The notes: generated by a model from the letters alone, not told the origin. A DNA stretch of 64,000 bases from Sapria himalayana (GCA_029783825.1 JAREIK010014604.1:32451-96450), one strand, 5' to 3'. Positions 26,687 through 39,554 are shown, counted from the first letter of the stretch. A program made the numbers and translations.

Positions 26687-26760
26687 GTATAGATATTTAT
26701 ACATAATGTCATAGGATTATATAAATATAAACCAATAGCATTAAGATTATTCGGATGCAA
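24901..26760. repeat. AT-rich array of GTTATA/TATAACTA-type motifs, left copy
   Basis: About 1.9 kb is built of loosely repeated units such as tatatagttatacatatag and aattatatataactata. The same array continues beyond the LINE at 17475-17693, which shows that the LINE landed inside it. It lies between the CACTA subterminal repeats and TNP2, so it is probably an expanded leader or intron. It has no coding potential. Confidence 0.8.
26634..26682. repeat. (TA)n microsatellite, left copy, about 49 bp
   Basis: An uninterrupted TA run. The right-arm counterpart at 45015-45049 is about 35 bp, so the arms have diverged in length here. Confidence 0.97.
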
Positions 26761-27179
26761 ACATCATGTAATTGAAATCAAAATCACTAAAACCCTAAAA
26801 ATCTAAGCAGTTGATGAACAAATTATAAAAAATAAAAAATTATAGTTTAATTAATTGTGTTGAGTCGAAATCATATTAGGTTAAATGAAATTGAAGTAAA
26901 AATTAAGAAATTAGAAGGAGAAAAAAAAAACCTAATACCCGAATATACTAAAAAAATGAAATTCCGATTTTCTATATATAATTCAAAGAGATGGCGATAT
27001 GTATAAGCAATTTGAAGGAGAAGAACAAAGAAAAACTTACTTGGATTCAGAAGAAAGATCAAATTTTTCAATTTCATGCTTACAGTAAGCTCTGATTCAA
27101 AAAAAATGATGGAGTTTCGATGATTTTAGGTTTTAATGACTTATCAAATGATTTTCAAATCAAATAATTAAAACAATGA

Positions 27180-28031
27180 ATTACCGATCAAAATTATGTT
27201 CGGTAAATTATCGGTGAGAACAAATTTATAAGTAATTGAAAGTCTACTTTACCGACCAATTTTAATGGTAATATATTATTGGTCGTTAAATGATTGGTAA
27301 TTTGTTGGTAATTTCTATTCCCTATTTCCATCCTAATTTACTGACTAATTTTCGATCAAAAATATTTGTTCGGGAGATATGGTCGGTATTCGGCCGTGAA
27401 AAGGTTGGTAATTACCGACCTAAATATTCGGTCGGTAAATTGGTCAGTAATTACGACTTTATAAATATATTGAATAACTTCTTTACTGATCATTTTTAAT
27501 GGTTATATATTTTTGGTCATTAAATGATCGGTAATTTTTCGGAAATATTTTTTGTTAATTTTCTCCTAATTTACGAACCATATTCCCGACCAAATATATT
27601 TGGTAGGTAATATATGGTCGGTAGTTGGTCGTAAATTTGGTTGGAATTATTTTTCTCTGATGCGCCTCTTTTAATCTCTAAATTGGTCGTGAATTGATTG
27701 GTAATTACCGACCTATATATTTGTTCGGTAAAATGTCGGTAAGTATAAAGTTATAAATAATGTGAAAACCCACTGTACTGACCAATTTTAATGGTAATAT
27801 ATTTTTGGTTATTAAATGGTTGGTAATATATTGGATAACCACTCAATAGACCTATTTTCGACCAAAAACATTTGGTCAGTAATTATGATCGATCTTTGGT
27901 CGGAAATTTGGTTGGAAATTTTTTTCATCGATACATTTTTTGGTCACTAAATGGTCGTGATTTGGACGGAAATTACCGACCAAATTTTTAGGTCGGTAAT
28001 TTGGTCGGTATTCTCGTAATTTTTAGTTGTG
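27180..28031 (-). repeat. CACTA terminus and subterminal repeat region, left copy
   Basis: More than a dozen variants of GGTCGGTAA / TTACCGACC in both orientations fill this 0.85 kb, ending at the terminal CACAACTAAAAATTACGA (minus strand from 28031). The terminal bases are CACAA rather than the usual CACTA. In CACTA elements such arrays are the binding sites of the second gene product. Just inside, at about 27030-27085 on the minus strand, is a short leader ending in CCAGGTAAGT, a good 5' splice site. Confidence 0.88.
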
Positions 28032-28034
28032 TAA

Positions 28035-29496
28035 GTAGTCTCATAAATTAGATCTAGCAGAAGCTCATTCAGTTCACCCAACTCATCCGAACACACTGGA
28101 AACCTATAAAGTCTACCATACAAAGCTTCAAAAGGTATCAAACCAATGCTAGACTAAAAGCTATTATTAAATGAAAATTCAATCAATGATAGATGTTCAA
28201 CCCAACTACCTTTAAACTCAAGCAAGTAAGCACAAAGCATATCTTCTAAGATCTTACGAAACCTATGCTAAAAATGTGAAGTTAACTAAAGATTTCTATC
28301 TGAAATAATAGAATTTAGAACTCCACGCAATCACAAAACTTTCCTTATGTACAACTTGGACAACATACTCAAGGAGTCACTAGCCTAAATAGGTAAAAAA
28401 TAGGATGATTCGGTCAACCTATTAATAATTGACCCAAATAATATTGTATTATCCTAGAAGTCCTCAATAGCCCTATATCATGAATTTCATAGTCATTACT
28501 ACCCATATTTAATGTGTAATTTGGCAAAGGTTGTAATAACCCTCTAAATTTTTGATGCTCTACTTTCACTTGCTGGCATATCAAGCACTTTTTTACTAAG
28601 TCCACCACAATCTTGTTCATGCATGATCACTAAAAGTTTCCTATCAAGTCTTTGTATATTTTCACATTTCATGGATGCGTCGAGAACTTAGAATGATGAG
28701 TTTCTTTCAACATGTTTTACCTCAAGCCTTGAAGAATTAAAAAGACTACTTATAAATTGATGCCCACCATCTACCGATAGTTTGTTCTTAGTGCTGCCTT
28801 CATTTTCTTGCTTTTGAAACAATTTCAACAACTCAGTAACTTCTTTTTGTTCTTCAATTATTTGTTGAATTAGTGTAGGTTGAAATCTCAAACTATAAAG
28901 ACAAAATAGCTTTGTTTCCTCATTTTCTTGCAATCCAAAGTATTTATAACATCCACAATTTTCCAATGTTGAAGTCTCAAAAAAACCAAATTTTTATTAT
29001 ACTTCCAATTTAATGCATTAATCACCACATTAGCTTTGCCTAGATGATATTGATATGTAAAGTCATAGTCTTCTAGATATTTTATTTATCTTCTATACCT
29101 TAGGTTGAGTTCTTTTTGAGTGAACAAGTACTTGAGACTCTTATGATCTCACTACTCTTCAAACTTTATATACCATACAAATAACATCTTCAAAACTTTA
29201 ATGCAAAAATAATTGCTACTAGCTCAAAATCATGTGTAGGGTAGTTCTCATGCAACTTCAACTTTCTGAACCAATAAACAATGAATCATTCATTCAACAT
29301 AAGCACATAGACTAAGCCATTTAAGGTTGCATTAGTGAAAATTACATAAAGTGACGTGTCATCTAACAAAGTAAGAAATGAGGTTGAAACTAACTTATTT
29401 TTTAAATCTTGGAAAGTAGCTTCACACTTCTCATCCCACTCAAAGTGAGTGCTCTTCCTAGTCATATGAGTTTTTTTTTTTCATATGATAATGCAA
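28035..29496 (-). pseudogene. Ty3/gypsy RNase H and integrase half, left copy
   Basis: On the minus strand from about 29490: FEWDEKCEATFQDLK (connection to RNase H), HENYPTHDFELVAIIFALKF (RNase H core with shifts), then DLVKKCLICQQVKVEHQKF (28414-28620, Cys pair of the H2C2 integrase zinc finger). Last is IPFEALYGRLYRFPVC (27947-28141), the conserved C-terminal part of the integrase core. Stops and frameshifts occur throughout. The integrase is cut off where the CACTA element begins at 28031. The protease-RT half is not adjacent in this arm. Confidence 0.88.
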
Positions 29497-32147
29497 AATG
29501 ATGAAGCCTACATTCTTTCAATTAGTGATTTTTATCTCATACCTAATAGTGACCTAAATTAGTTCTATTATAAGAATATTATATGTTATGGAGATCTAAG
29601 ATATGGGATCCATGTAGAAATTTAATCTGTTAGTTCTTATCCAACCTTTAGCTCATCATTTGAATATATACTTTCTAAATTACTTATTGTGATGAAAAGA
29701 TAAAATGAAGGGGAAGAAGAGTATGTAAGACAATCCGAAAATGAGATTTGAAAATACTAACATAAGAATGCTTAAGGAAAGTGCTATATCAAGATATTTA
29801 TTGGCTAAAATCAATTTATTTGATAGTGAGGAGAAGGTCGAGAAAGCCAAATGAGCCATGACATTTCTTAATATCATGACATTTCAATAGATCTACTAGG
29901 ATGCACATATCTATTAGCATACATGTGACTTTGATTCCAATAATTCAAATAGTGAGTACTAGAGTATCTTGATGTGATGCTTCTACTCAAGTTGGTTTTA
30001 ATGGTACAAAAGATAATGAAATTATCGATTATTATTACATAATTTAATATCATATTATTACATATGTTAGTTCATGCCTTTGCTATAGCTAGTATCATTA
30101 AAAGTATTTTTTTTTTTTGCATTTAGCATTATAATAGTAATAAGTGAATCTACCATATGAGTAATTAATCAATAAGTAGAATTTTACTGAAATAGTCATG
30201 ATCTCTTTGGGGTTTGCATCCATTCTCCAGGTTACACCCTTTGCTCAATGGAAATTTCTAATATATCATTTCATATATCCTAGTCAGACAACTTCATCTA
30301 TGTTGAGTGCATGATCCTAATGATTCTAAAAATAGTATCATCTTTCTTTTTTTTGATGGATCTTAATAGGTAAGGTTCCACCACCAAAACTTGATAATGT
30401 GTTGGAACATTAATCAAATCTATGTATAAGTGATATTAAGGGAGCTGACTTCATGATAATCTAACATTAATAATGGTGAGTAGCCAAGACATATTGTTCA
30501 TTTTTCTAATTAAACATCAAGTTTTTAATGATTATAACTTTTGCGTTCTCAACTAGGAGTTTTCCTATCATCATATCCAAGATGATTGCTCATGCATTTT
30601 CTTCTTGGATTATATTTTTTTTTCACCCACTTGAATAGCTCTTCTAAGGTTGTTGGTAACTTTAATTATAGATATTCAAAGGAATTAGTATTACATCAAT
30701 ATTGCATAATTTATTTGCTGCATGACATACCCAATTCTTCTAATAAAACTATGCACCGACTCTCCTTGGTTTTTAATATTTTTGAAGCAAGCTAACATTT
30801 TTTTTCTACCATTAGCTTAAATATTGAGCAATGAAAATGTCTCAAAAAACATTTGAGAAATTGATTGATTCCTATAGAATTTAATGAAATCAAGTTAAGG
30901 CCTAAGTTAGGACCACACATGCTAGTTGGGAACACTATGCATAACTATAGATCATATCCCACATTCAAAATTTTTTATTTATTGAATATAGATTTGTGAT
31001 CCCATCATTCATAATTTTTTATTGATTGAATATAGATTTGTGATCCCATCATTCATAATGAATAAGGAAAATTGGGTATGTAGATTAGATTTTGTAGTTT
31101 CGATTTTGCTAACTAAGTGTAAATGAGAAGATGTCATTTGACGCATTCATTATGCCTTTGATATGTAATTGATATGAAGTCTGGGCTTTAATTCTCTACT
31201 AGATCTATTTACCTTTTCAATGTTTCACTAGTAATGATACAAAAAATAATTATTGATGTTCATATAACTTTTATTAGTTTTCATATTTTGTATTTTCATT
31301 CAAGTTAGTGAGTCACGTGAACTGTTAGTAGGATTGCTCATACAATGATAAGTCATTTACTAATATTGATATCTTACATGAGATCATGTTTGGGAGGAGG
31401 GGCAATGTTACATGGGTGCATGCAAACTATTAGTGGAAAGCTCATCATTTAAAAAGGGATAATCATTCTTTTCACTATGAATTGGCCTCATACCATTGGT
31501 AGAGCCACAATGAAGTAATTCCCACTTTCATCTTCATTACCTCTTATGAATTCTTTGACCGACTCGTATCTTGGAGATCAATTATTTGTTTCATGGAATA
31601 AGCATCTGATGAGGCAAATTAGTTCTTACACTTATAATGTTAGTTCATCTTGCCTTTTTTTCAATATCTCATTTTCAAGATAGGAGCTTAACATTGGAGA
31701 GTTTCTTTATTCGGTCATCTGATATTATTAACTTATTTAATGACAAAGATAGTAATAATAATGTTTATTTTTATAGGGATATATTTAAAATCAAAATGTT
31801 TTTTTAAACTCACACATATCACTAAATATTGGAATAAAATATTCACACCAAGAAACTATTTAATATGATTGTATTAAATTAGTTGATCACATCATAAACT
31901 ATAACTTTCTTGCAACACTGGTATTTAATAATTAAGACCACCTACGTTAGTTGACCAATTTTTAGTGCTTAAGTTATTTGCATGGTTTAAAAGGGTATAA
32001 TTTCAACTAAGGTGAAAATAATCTAGAATTATGTAGCTAGCTATTTTTTCTTGGGTATTTTATCACTAGAGAGTGATAAATTTCACACCTTTATTTAGCA
32101 TCATTAGTAAGTCACTAATATCTAACAAATACTTTTACAATTTTGGT
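29497..32147. other. Inner end of left arm: unassigned degenerate retroelement-like DNA
   Basis: Reverse complement of 39555-42205, almost identical. Short frames such as 29680-29877 (minus) and 30586-30795 (plus) are conserved between arms only because the arms are recent. I recognise no family for them, apart from the possible gag trace at 30202-30852. 30969-31058 is a two-copy tandem repeat with a 44-bp period. Confidence 0.5.
30202..30852 (-). pseudogene. Possible degenerate retrotransposon gag remnant, left copy
   Basis: In the minus-strand frames, pieces such as TLEELFKWVKKKYN (about 30590-30650) resemble the linker of plant Ty3/gypsy gag proteins of the Tat/Athila type, and a following Asp/His-containing stretch vaguely resembles their knuckle. 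Many stops interrupt it. The identification is weak. Confidence 0.25.
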
Positions 32148-32459
32148 CTTTCCATCAAGTGAGGAAACAAGAAACTACTTCAGCATTGAGGGACACTTCT
32201 TCAACTCAGTTCGTAAGCCTTCATGGTTCAAATCACCCTATCTAATAGGGTCCCTCTATCATCAATGCATCATATTTGAGGAAGGATAGAGAGAAGATGA
32301 CTATGAATCAAAGATGAGTTTTTTCCATCTTACCTACTCTAGAGGAGGAGCTAGTCATAGATATTATGATGGAAAGTATGCTCCTTATTTCTAGTACTTA
32401 GACACATATTTTTGTTTGATGCTAGTGATTCTTATTTTTTTATTTCCTACTTCTTTGTA

Positions 32460-33662
32460 AATACTTTGATGTGGAATATGAGGAGCTAGATATTAGTATG
32501 TGTGTGGCTTCTCCACTGAAAAATTTAGTTTTAGTAAGTATGATATATAAAGGTTGTGAGCTTTCCTTTAGAGACATGTCTATTTATGTTGATCTTTTAC
32601 TCTTAAAAATTTCAAACTATGATATACTCCTAGGAATGGATTGGTTGTCAATGTTTTATGGTATGCTTGTTTTTCATAGGAGACATGTCATATTTCAAGT
32701 TGGATAGACTCGTGTTTAAAAGTAGAGACAATTTTCATTAATTTAACTTAGTGGTTGGACTTATAGTGAGAAAGGTAAATAAACTTTATGTTTTGCTTGT
32801 TTGACCAAAGTGGAAGAACATGGTAAAAATAACTCTTTGGTCACAGATGCTGGTGGTAATGGAATTAGGTAATTTATTTCCCAATGAGCAACTTAGTATT
32901 CCATCTCCAAGGAAGATAGAGTTTTGTATTAATTTTGTCTTAGCAATTGAGCCTATTTCTATTCCACCTTGTCGAATGGCACATATTGAATTAAAAGCAC
33001 TACAAAGTTAGCTTCATGACTTGCTAGCTAAGAGGTTCATTTAGTTTAGTATGTCACAGTGGGGAGCACCTGTTCTCTTTGAAAAAAAATATGATAGATC
33101 ACTATAGTTATGTATAGACTACAGAAAGTTCAATCATGTAATTATCAAGAACAAGTATTCACTTTCTTATATAAATGACATGTTTGACCAGTTGGAAGGA
33201 GCCTAGTTTTTCTCAAAAAAAGACATGAAATCAAGATTTCATTAGTTGAGGATAAGAAAAGATGACATGCCTAAGATAGCATTTTATTCCCTCTTTTTTG
33301 GTGTGAAGAATGCACTAACATTGTTTATGGACTTAATAAACTGGGTGTTTCATTATTTTCTTGAAATATTTATTAGTATTTATTGATAATATATTGGTGT
33401 ATTCAAAAATACAAGAGGATCATGAGCAATATCTTTGTTATTTGATTGATTTTGCAAACTCTTCGTAAGTGTCATTTATATAAAAGTGATCAAAGTATGT
33501 CTTCTGGGCCACTAGTATTTTGTTTTTGGCTCACATGGTGACCAAGGATAAAAATTTTGTGAACCCTAAGAAAGTGAAGGCTATGTTTGAATGGCCGATG
33601 ATCACCTATGATAACCAAGGTATGTTGTTTCTTGGGTTTGACAGGTTATTATCATCATTTTG
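32460..33662 (+). pseudogene. Ty3/gypsy protease and reverse-transcriptase half (single copy, in the spacer)
   Basis: 32471-32707 reads VASPLKNLVLVSMIYKGCEL and then DILLGMDWLSMF, the retropepsin-like domain of plant gypsy elements. 32820-33011 leads into the RT start (RMAHIELKAL). Further on, fragmentary RT blocks read [40 protein letters not shown] and VNPKKVKAMFEWP. 33636-33662 gives GLTGYYHHF. There are many stops. It stops at TCATCATTTTG (33652-33662), which recurs at 42195-42205 just before the RNase H half, so the element was split there. Its gag and 5' LTR are missing to the left, where the left arm abuts. Confidence 0.85.
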
Positions 33663-35623
33663 TTGATAAAATGATATTCCCAATTTAAGTTGTGGATAGA
33701 TGGTATGTAGTTCCCGATGATCAACTATATTTTTGGCTCACACCTTAAGGTATGTAGTTACATGGATATCTTACACTATTGATATTCCCACTATTTTTTT
33801 CACTTTCTAGGTCTAGTGGGTCTAGCTTAGTCCTAGATTTTTTTTTCTCAATTTAAGTTGTGGATATAAACTAAATAAAAACTGCACAACAAAAGATACA
33901 AACAAGAAATACAAGACAAGTTATGAAATTAAAACACATAAAATAAGATATCATTATCCAAATTAACTACTAATAATTAATAGAACAATCTTTTTTAAAT
34001 GATTTATATGTTAACTAAAATTGATTAACCAAACTAAGTAATTCATAGTAATGATACAAAAACTTATTGGGATCTTATTATGATGCCCAATTTTTAGGAT
34101 TAAGCAATATCTCAATAGCTTGTTGCACGAGATTCTCAACTAATATAGTTCTGCAAGTATATAAGTAATACAAATAGAAAAGTGGACTTTTGTCCAAATA
34201 TCAATCCCACAAAGATTGTACATGCAATTCGATCAACAAAAAGTAAGCAAATTGTTGTTCTAGTCAGATGGATAAATTAAGTATTTGGTATGACTTTTAA
34301 ATTTTAGGGTTGGTCTATTTCATTAGGCATAATGACATTTCTAGGTTGCTTGGTTATTATTATACCTAGTTACAAAATGGATGCAAAATTATTATAAGAA
34401 TACCCTTGTGTCTTATTGGCATACAAGGTGGTTACCACCTATTAGAACTACTCAATGATAATCCACTTATAGTTGTTTCATCAGTACTTTATCACTAAAA
34501 CAACAAATCATCTTTGCTTGTGGGTCATTCACAAGTCCATACATGTTAGGTAACTTATTAATTTCCCAATAGTTATTTCATATGTACATTCTTATTCTTC
34601 GACATCATGTATTATAAGGACATGAACTAAAGTGGCATTAAAAGTACCTATACATTCGGCTTCATAAGTATCATATTTGTGACAATTAACATATGTCATC
34701 CCTCAAATCTCGATGGTATATCATTAATACATAGAAAGTAAATTGTAGGGATCTCACCACCATACGAGTCACCTTAACTCATGAGTGTCTCATTGCTTGC
34801 CAATCATTATTTACCACAATGATACATGACTCCCAAACTATAGGTGAAAATGTTTTATAAAATCCACACAACAATTGAGGGTCAGTTAATCTAAGATATG
34901 CACAATAGATTGACTTATAAAAGTATTCATACTTTTAGCTTCGTAAGTATCATACTCACAATTATTATATTTACCTTAATTTCAAGTTTTGATGTATAAG
35001 TTTATCTTATGCATCCATGATCAAAAGGGATGTCACATTCTTAGATGTTCAACATGATCTAACTTTTTAGGTGTTCAACATGATCAAAAGGGATGTCACA
35101 ATTATTATCTAGGTGTTCAACATGATCTAACTTTCTCTCTAAAATTTCATATCTAGAAAATTTAGAATCATAATTCTCTATTTTCTATTCCTAAATTATT
35201 TTTAGACATAAATAATTTTTAATACCTTTATCTCTCTATTTAACAAACTTTACTTATTTAGAGCAATTACTGAAATTAAAAAAATTATTTTGTTTCTTTT
35301 GACCTCACACGAGGATAGAATTTCTCTCCTCATCAAAAATTACATTTATTTCATTTTAATACTAAATTTACTCTTTTTCAAAGATGCCTTTTTATATATC
35401 AATTAAAATTTTTATCCATTATGTCATAACAATTGCAAAAAAATGTTTTTTGCTTTTTATTTTAATGAAAAACAAATGTGGGACATGATGTCGAATAAGA
35501 GAAAAAAGATCAAGTTTTAACTAAAGGAATAAGTTACATAAAATGAAACATACAATACATACTACATACACTCAACTATGCACTTATCAACATGATCAAG
35601 AAGGAAATATGTTCCAAAAATTA

Positions 35624-35647
35624 TAATATATATATATATATATATAA
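35624..35647. repeat. (TA)n microsatellite
   Basis: Short alternating TA run of roughly 24 bp in the spacer. Confidence 0.9.
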
Positions 35648-36248
35648 CTAATAAAAAGTGATGTCTTCTTATGTGATTATTTTAGAACTAATGATTAAAA
35701 ATATGCAATATTTAAAATTGGAATTTCATGAAATTCAAAATTATATAGATATAAAAAATTAAAATAGATATATTTGTTGTGTTTTCAAAATCCAATTCAA
35801 TATTTGGCATGTAAGCATCATATTGATGGGAGAATAGTATCAATATAGGACTAGTTCATCAATAATATTTTGATGGCTATCTTGCATCTATCCCATGGAT
35901 AATTAATTATATAAAATGTACTACATAGTAGCTTTAAATTATGAAAATATAATTGATTTTGTGATGAAAAATAATCTACATATGAGTACTTTTAGTTTAT
36001 TAATTTATTGGGTAATAAATGATTTAGATTCAAATTATTTTCTTTTTCTTTTCTATTTTGGCATCATCTTTAGTAATTCAAATTGGTCCAAATTATGGTT
36101 TATTTGTAGGAATCAAGTTATGGTTTACAAAATGTTCCATTATGTTAAAAGTGTACGTTATATAATGAATTAATCATAATTCATAACTTTAGTACTATTT
36201 TGAGTTAGAATCTAAAATATATTGTAAATGAATGAAGATTTGATGATA

Positions 36249-36271
36249 TTTGTGTGTGTGTGTGTGTGTAT
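36249..36271. repeat. (TG)n microsatellite
   Basis: About ten uninterrupted TG dinucleotides in single-copy spacer DNA. Confidence 0.95.
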
Positions 36272-38742
36272 TCTATTAAATTTATTTCATAATTCATAGA
36301 TATACTTTCTAGAATTTGTATAATTATGGAAATCTTCGTTGGTAGGATTTCTTACTCATGCCTACTATATAAAAATTTAAATATGCTAAGTTTTACTAAG
36401 AATTTTCTTATAATCATAAAGTGACAAAAAAGTTCTCATGGATTTATATCACTATCAAATTTTATTGAATAACATGAAATAAATAATAATTTATATAAAT
36501 TTTGCAAATTAAAAAACTATTGAGTTTTTAATACAATGAAAATCCAAGAATAAAATCCTATAAAAATCCTCTATAACAATTAATGTCATAAATGAGTAGT
36601 AAAAAACAAATAACTAAAATAAATTAATAGGGTCGTACAAATTGATAGTTATTTGATTATTCAAATGCCTTCTCCTATTCTTTCAAAGTATATTTCCTAT
36701 TAGATCCTTTATAAATAAGAAATATACTAATACTTTCCTCACCATATTTTCATGTGTATGTTTTGGTCGTGATCTTTCTCTTAAAAAGAAGAATATGAAA
36801 TTTTATGTCATCAAATATATCTTTTTTGTTTCTACCACTGTGACTTTCTTTTAAACACAGATCCTCCTTCAAAGATTCATTGTTGAAGTTGATCCTTTGG
36901 TGTCTAGTGAATTGCTTTAGAAGCCAACATTGTCTTAGTTAGGATTTTTTCTTTTAATCTATTGTATTGTATCTTCTTATAAGCAATGTTAAATTAATTA
37001 TATGCGAACAGTATAATATTTCATGATGATCATAAGGAAGAAATTTAATATGAACCATCAACTAGTTTTTTTCTTATTTTATGGAGAAAGAATTTTATTT
37101 ATAGATTAAATAAATCTTATCATGGAATACAACAAAATCCTAAAGTTTGTTGGTACATAAGTTCTCTTCCATTATTATTTATTTTGAGCTTCATATATAT
37201 GTTTTTGATTTCTTTTGTATTTGTAATAACTATTATTTCTTTCATTAATACTTCTTTCTAATAATTATTAATATTTTACTTGCCTAATTTTTAAATGAAT
37301 AGAGCTTTTTCTTATTTGTTATTGATGTTATGTTGTTTTCTTTAATAATGTTTTATTTTCTAGTATCCAATATATACAATCTTTTGTGAAACCTACTTGA
37401 CATTCATGCCTCTTGAATCATTGTTCTTTATTGATGTATTATAAGTGCCTAACTATTCTATATAAGAGTCACTTCCTATCATTTAATATGTTCTACTAAT
37501 ATTTTAGGAAAAGAGATCACTTAAAGTGGTAATGAAGTATACAAATTAGTGTTTAATAGTAGTCAAATGAACAAATATACAACAAATCATATTAACTAAG
37601 TCATATCCTATTAAGTGTTATTGAACTCTTTTTCAACATCAATAAATATATATAAACTAGAGTTTTCTTAGTATCAATTTAAGACTAGGACCACTTCATA
37701 GTTACTAAAAGTTCAATTACTAAGGAGTATCAATTTATATGTATCTACATAAAGTTCAATTATACAACCATCAAATAAAAATAATTCATGCTTATTAATC
37801 AAATAAAACTTATGTTAATTTCAAACAATCATAACTCCTTAGTTACTAAAAGTTTTGAGTATACAATTTTTTACCAAAAGCATTAGAAGTTAACATTCGA
37901 CTGCAAAAATTTTATAATTTAATTATAAGTACAGAGAAAGTTACACTAATAACAATGTCAATAGTTATTCTCAATCTAATTATGGTTGTGACCATCACAA
38001 ATTCTTTATTCTTGAACACTTAACATTTCAACACATGAAAGAATATCCAAAACAAAGCCTACTTTCTTGCGACATTTGCTTCATATTCTAATTCCATCTA
38101 AATGTCGAGGTTAGGTTAAATTAGTCAAGTTTTCACAATGAGGTTTAGAAGGGACTCTTTTTACTCAACCCATTGTTGTTGCTTAATTCTATGGTTTAGA
38201 ATATCTAATTTTCATTGTATTCTTTCAATTAAAAATAAATAACATCTACAATATGTTTTCAAAATTATCAAAATTACATCATAATGGCCATATATAGTGC
38301 ACAAGGCTCATAATTAGCATAGGATCTGAGAGAGAATAATATCTCAACATCTTTATCCTCATAGAAAAGAGATGTTGCATCTAATACTTTTATTTTTATT
38401 TATAGGATCTTTAAGTCTCAAATCCAAGAGCTACACTCTTGGACTAAGGCGCTTACCATCATTCATGGGTATTCATGCTGTAAATACTTGGGCAGATTTT
38501 ACTTTTATTTTCTATACATGTATATACTATGTTTCCAACTACATAGGATGTTCACTCTCACAGTCATTATCAATTATCTCCCTTTTATTACTTAAATCTA
38601 TAACATAACGACCCAAACATTTGCGTCAACTTTTCCACATTTCTCACTCAAGTAATTTACATATTATTGTATTTAGATTTTCCTATGTGAATGACAGATC
38701 CACATATAAATTTTCATATATTGCAAAATTTGGAATTACTGA

Positions 38743-38770
38743 ATGCATGTATATCTATATATACATGCAT
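38743..38770. repeat. Short perfect inverted repeat (hairpin)
   Basis: atgcatgtatat and atatacatgcat form 12-bp arms separated by only 4 bases. Confidence 0.8.
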
Positions 38771-38865
38771 TGATAGTTATTGAATCACACATTCACATAT
38801 ATGCATTGAGAGCTACATGTATTGTATTTTAGTTTTCATTTAGAGTTATTGGATGCACACAAACA

Positions 38866-38890
38866 AACACACACACACACACACACACAT
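38866..38890. repeat. (CA)n microsatellite
   Basis: About 12 CA units. They create the His-Thr run in the 38822-39043 reading frame, which is therefore not evidence of a gene. Confidence 0.95.
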
Positions 38891-39060
38891 ACTATAATTA
38901 TCAAAATATGTATAAATAAACACAAATGTATTAAAAATATCCATGCACCTATCCACATCATCAAGGCTCACCAAATAGACGTACATAAATATTTATATAC
39001 ACTCTCTCAATTTGCTCACATAAATTTGTATTACTCCTATTGAATCTGGTTAAATATTCA

Positions 39061-39108
39061 TGTACATGCCAACCATACATGTACATGCCAACCATACATG
39101 TACATGCT
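39061..39108. repeat. Tandem repeat, 19-bp unit, about 2.5 copies
   Basis: The unit tgtacatgccaaccataca is repeated without change. Confidence 0.95.
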
Positions 39109-39554
39109 CACATATAATTTCATACATATGCATATCCAAATTTTATACATACACGTGTCTATGTATCATTGAATATATACATATTGATAATTTCTTCTAG
39201 GTATTTTTATTATTCAAATATAATTTTTATATGTTTAATTGAATGTACATCTATTAGCACACATGCAATGTGGGATTCAATATAAATAAAATGCACATAA
39301 TTTTTTGTATGTACAAGGGTGCTTTTCCTCAACTCTGATTGTCATCCCATGTAACGTCTTCCTTTGTCATTCAAGGAAAGCTCATTAACAAATAATAATG
39401 TACAAAAAACCTTTAGGAAAAGCTAGTCTAAAACAAAGCATCCATGTACGAAATATATATTTTTCTTTCCTTGGGAATATGAGAATAATAAATACAATAC
39501 ATCTGCATAATCTAAATCATCACTAAGAAAAAACTCCAAAAAAGATAATATTTA

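Larger units (their letters stand above)
12190..28031 (-). mobile_element. CACTA (En/Spm) DNA transposon, left copy, with nested LINE
   Basis: One end is clear: the minus strand from 28031 reads CACAACTAAAAATTACGA, preceded by the trinucleotide TTA (28032-28034, a 3-bp target site as expected for CACTA). Dense ACCGACC/GGTCGGTAA subterminal repeats follow. Downstream come an AT-rich array, a TNP2-like gene and a Transposase_24-like gene, all on the minus strand as in autonomous CACTA elements. The element sits inside the integrase of a gypsy element. A LINE (17711-24882) is nested in it. The lower limit given is only the end of recognisable coding sequence; the opposite terminus was not found with confidence. 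Confidence 0.8.
7620..32147 (+). repeat. Left arm of a giant inverted duplication (palindrome)
   Basis: This 24.5 kb is the reverse complement of 39555-64000. Paired points: 32147/39555 (inner edge), 28031/43668 (CACTA end), 24882/46801 (LINE 5' end), 18906/52761 (LINE RNase H stop), 17436/54232 (TNP2 start), 9390/62240 (host-like exon start) and 7620/64000 (window limit). The coordinate sums drift only from 71702 to 71620, so the net indel difference is under 100 bp. Encoded peptides in the inner 4 kb are almost all identical between arms, while the LINE and TNP2 frames differ by about 1-4% of residues. The outer edge is undetermined because the partner runs past the window end. Confidence 0.97.
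33663..39554. other. Spacer interior: AT-rich insertion, no intact gene
   Basis: About 5.9 kb of AT-rich single-copy DNA. 33663-33870 contains rearranged copies of short nearby segments. Around 34130-34230 the sequence (tgcaagtatataagtaatac, caatcccacaaagattg) resembles noncoding parts of gypsy elements near gag, in minus orientation. Other frames (35916-36173, 38372-38608) are unrecognised. Simple repeats are listed separately. Confidence 0.5.

Noticed and set aside
24901..26760. Centromeric or satellite DNA
   Set aside because: Units are irregular and the array is confined to the CACTA interior, split by the LINE, and mirrored exactly once by the palindrome.
27180..28031. Regularly spaced short repeats that might suggest a CRISPR-like array
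   Set aside because: Units are short, variable, in both orientations and next to a CACTA terminus with plant transposase genes. They are subterminal repeats.
36000..39000. tRNA, rRNA or organelle DNA
   Set aside because: I looked for tRNA-like arms and organelle genes throughout the window and saw none. The base composition is simply AT-rich nuclear DNA.
38822..39043. Small open frame with a His-Thr run
   Set aside because: Produced by the (CA)n microsatellite. No other support.
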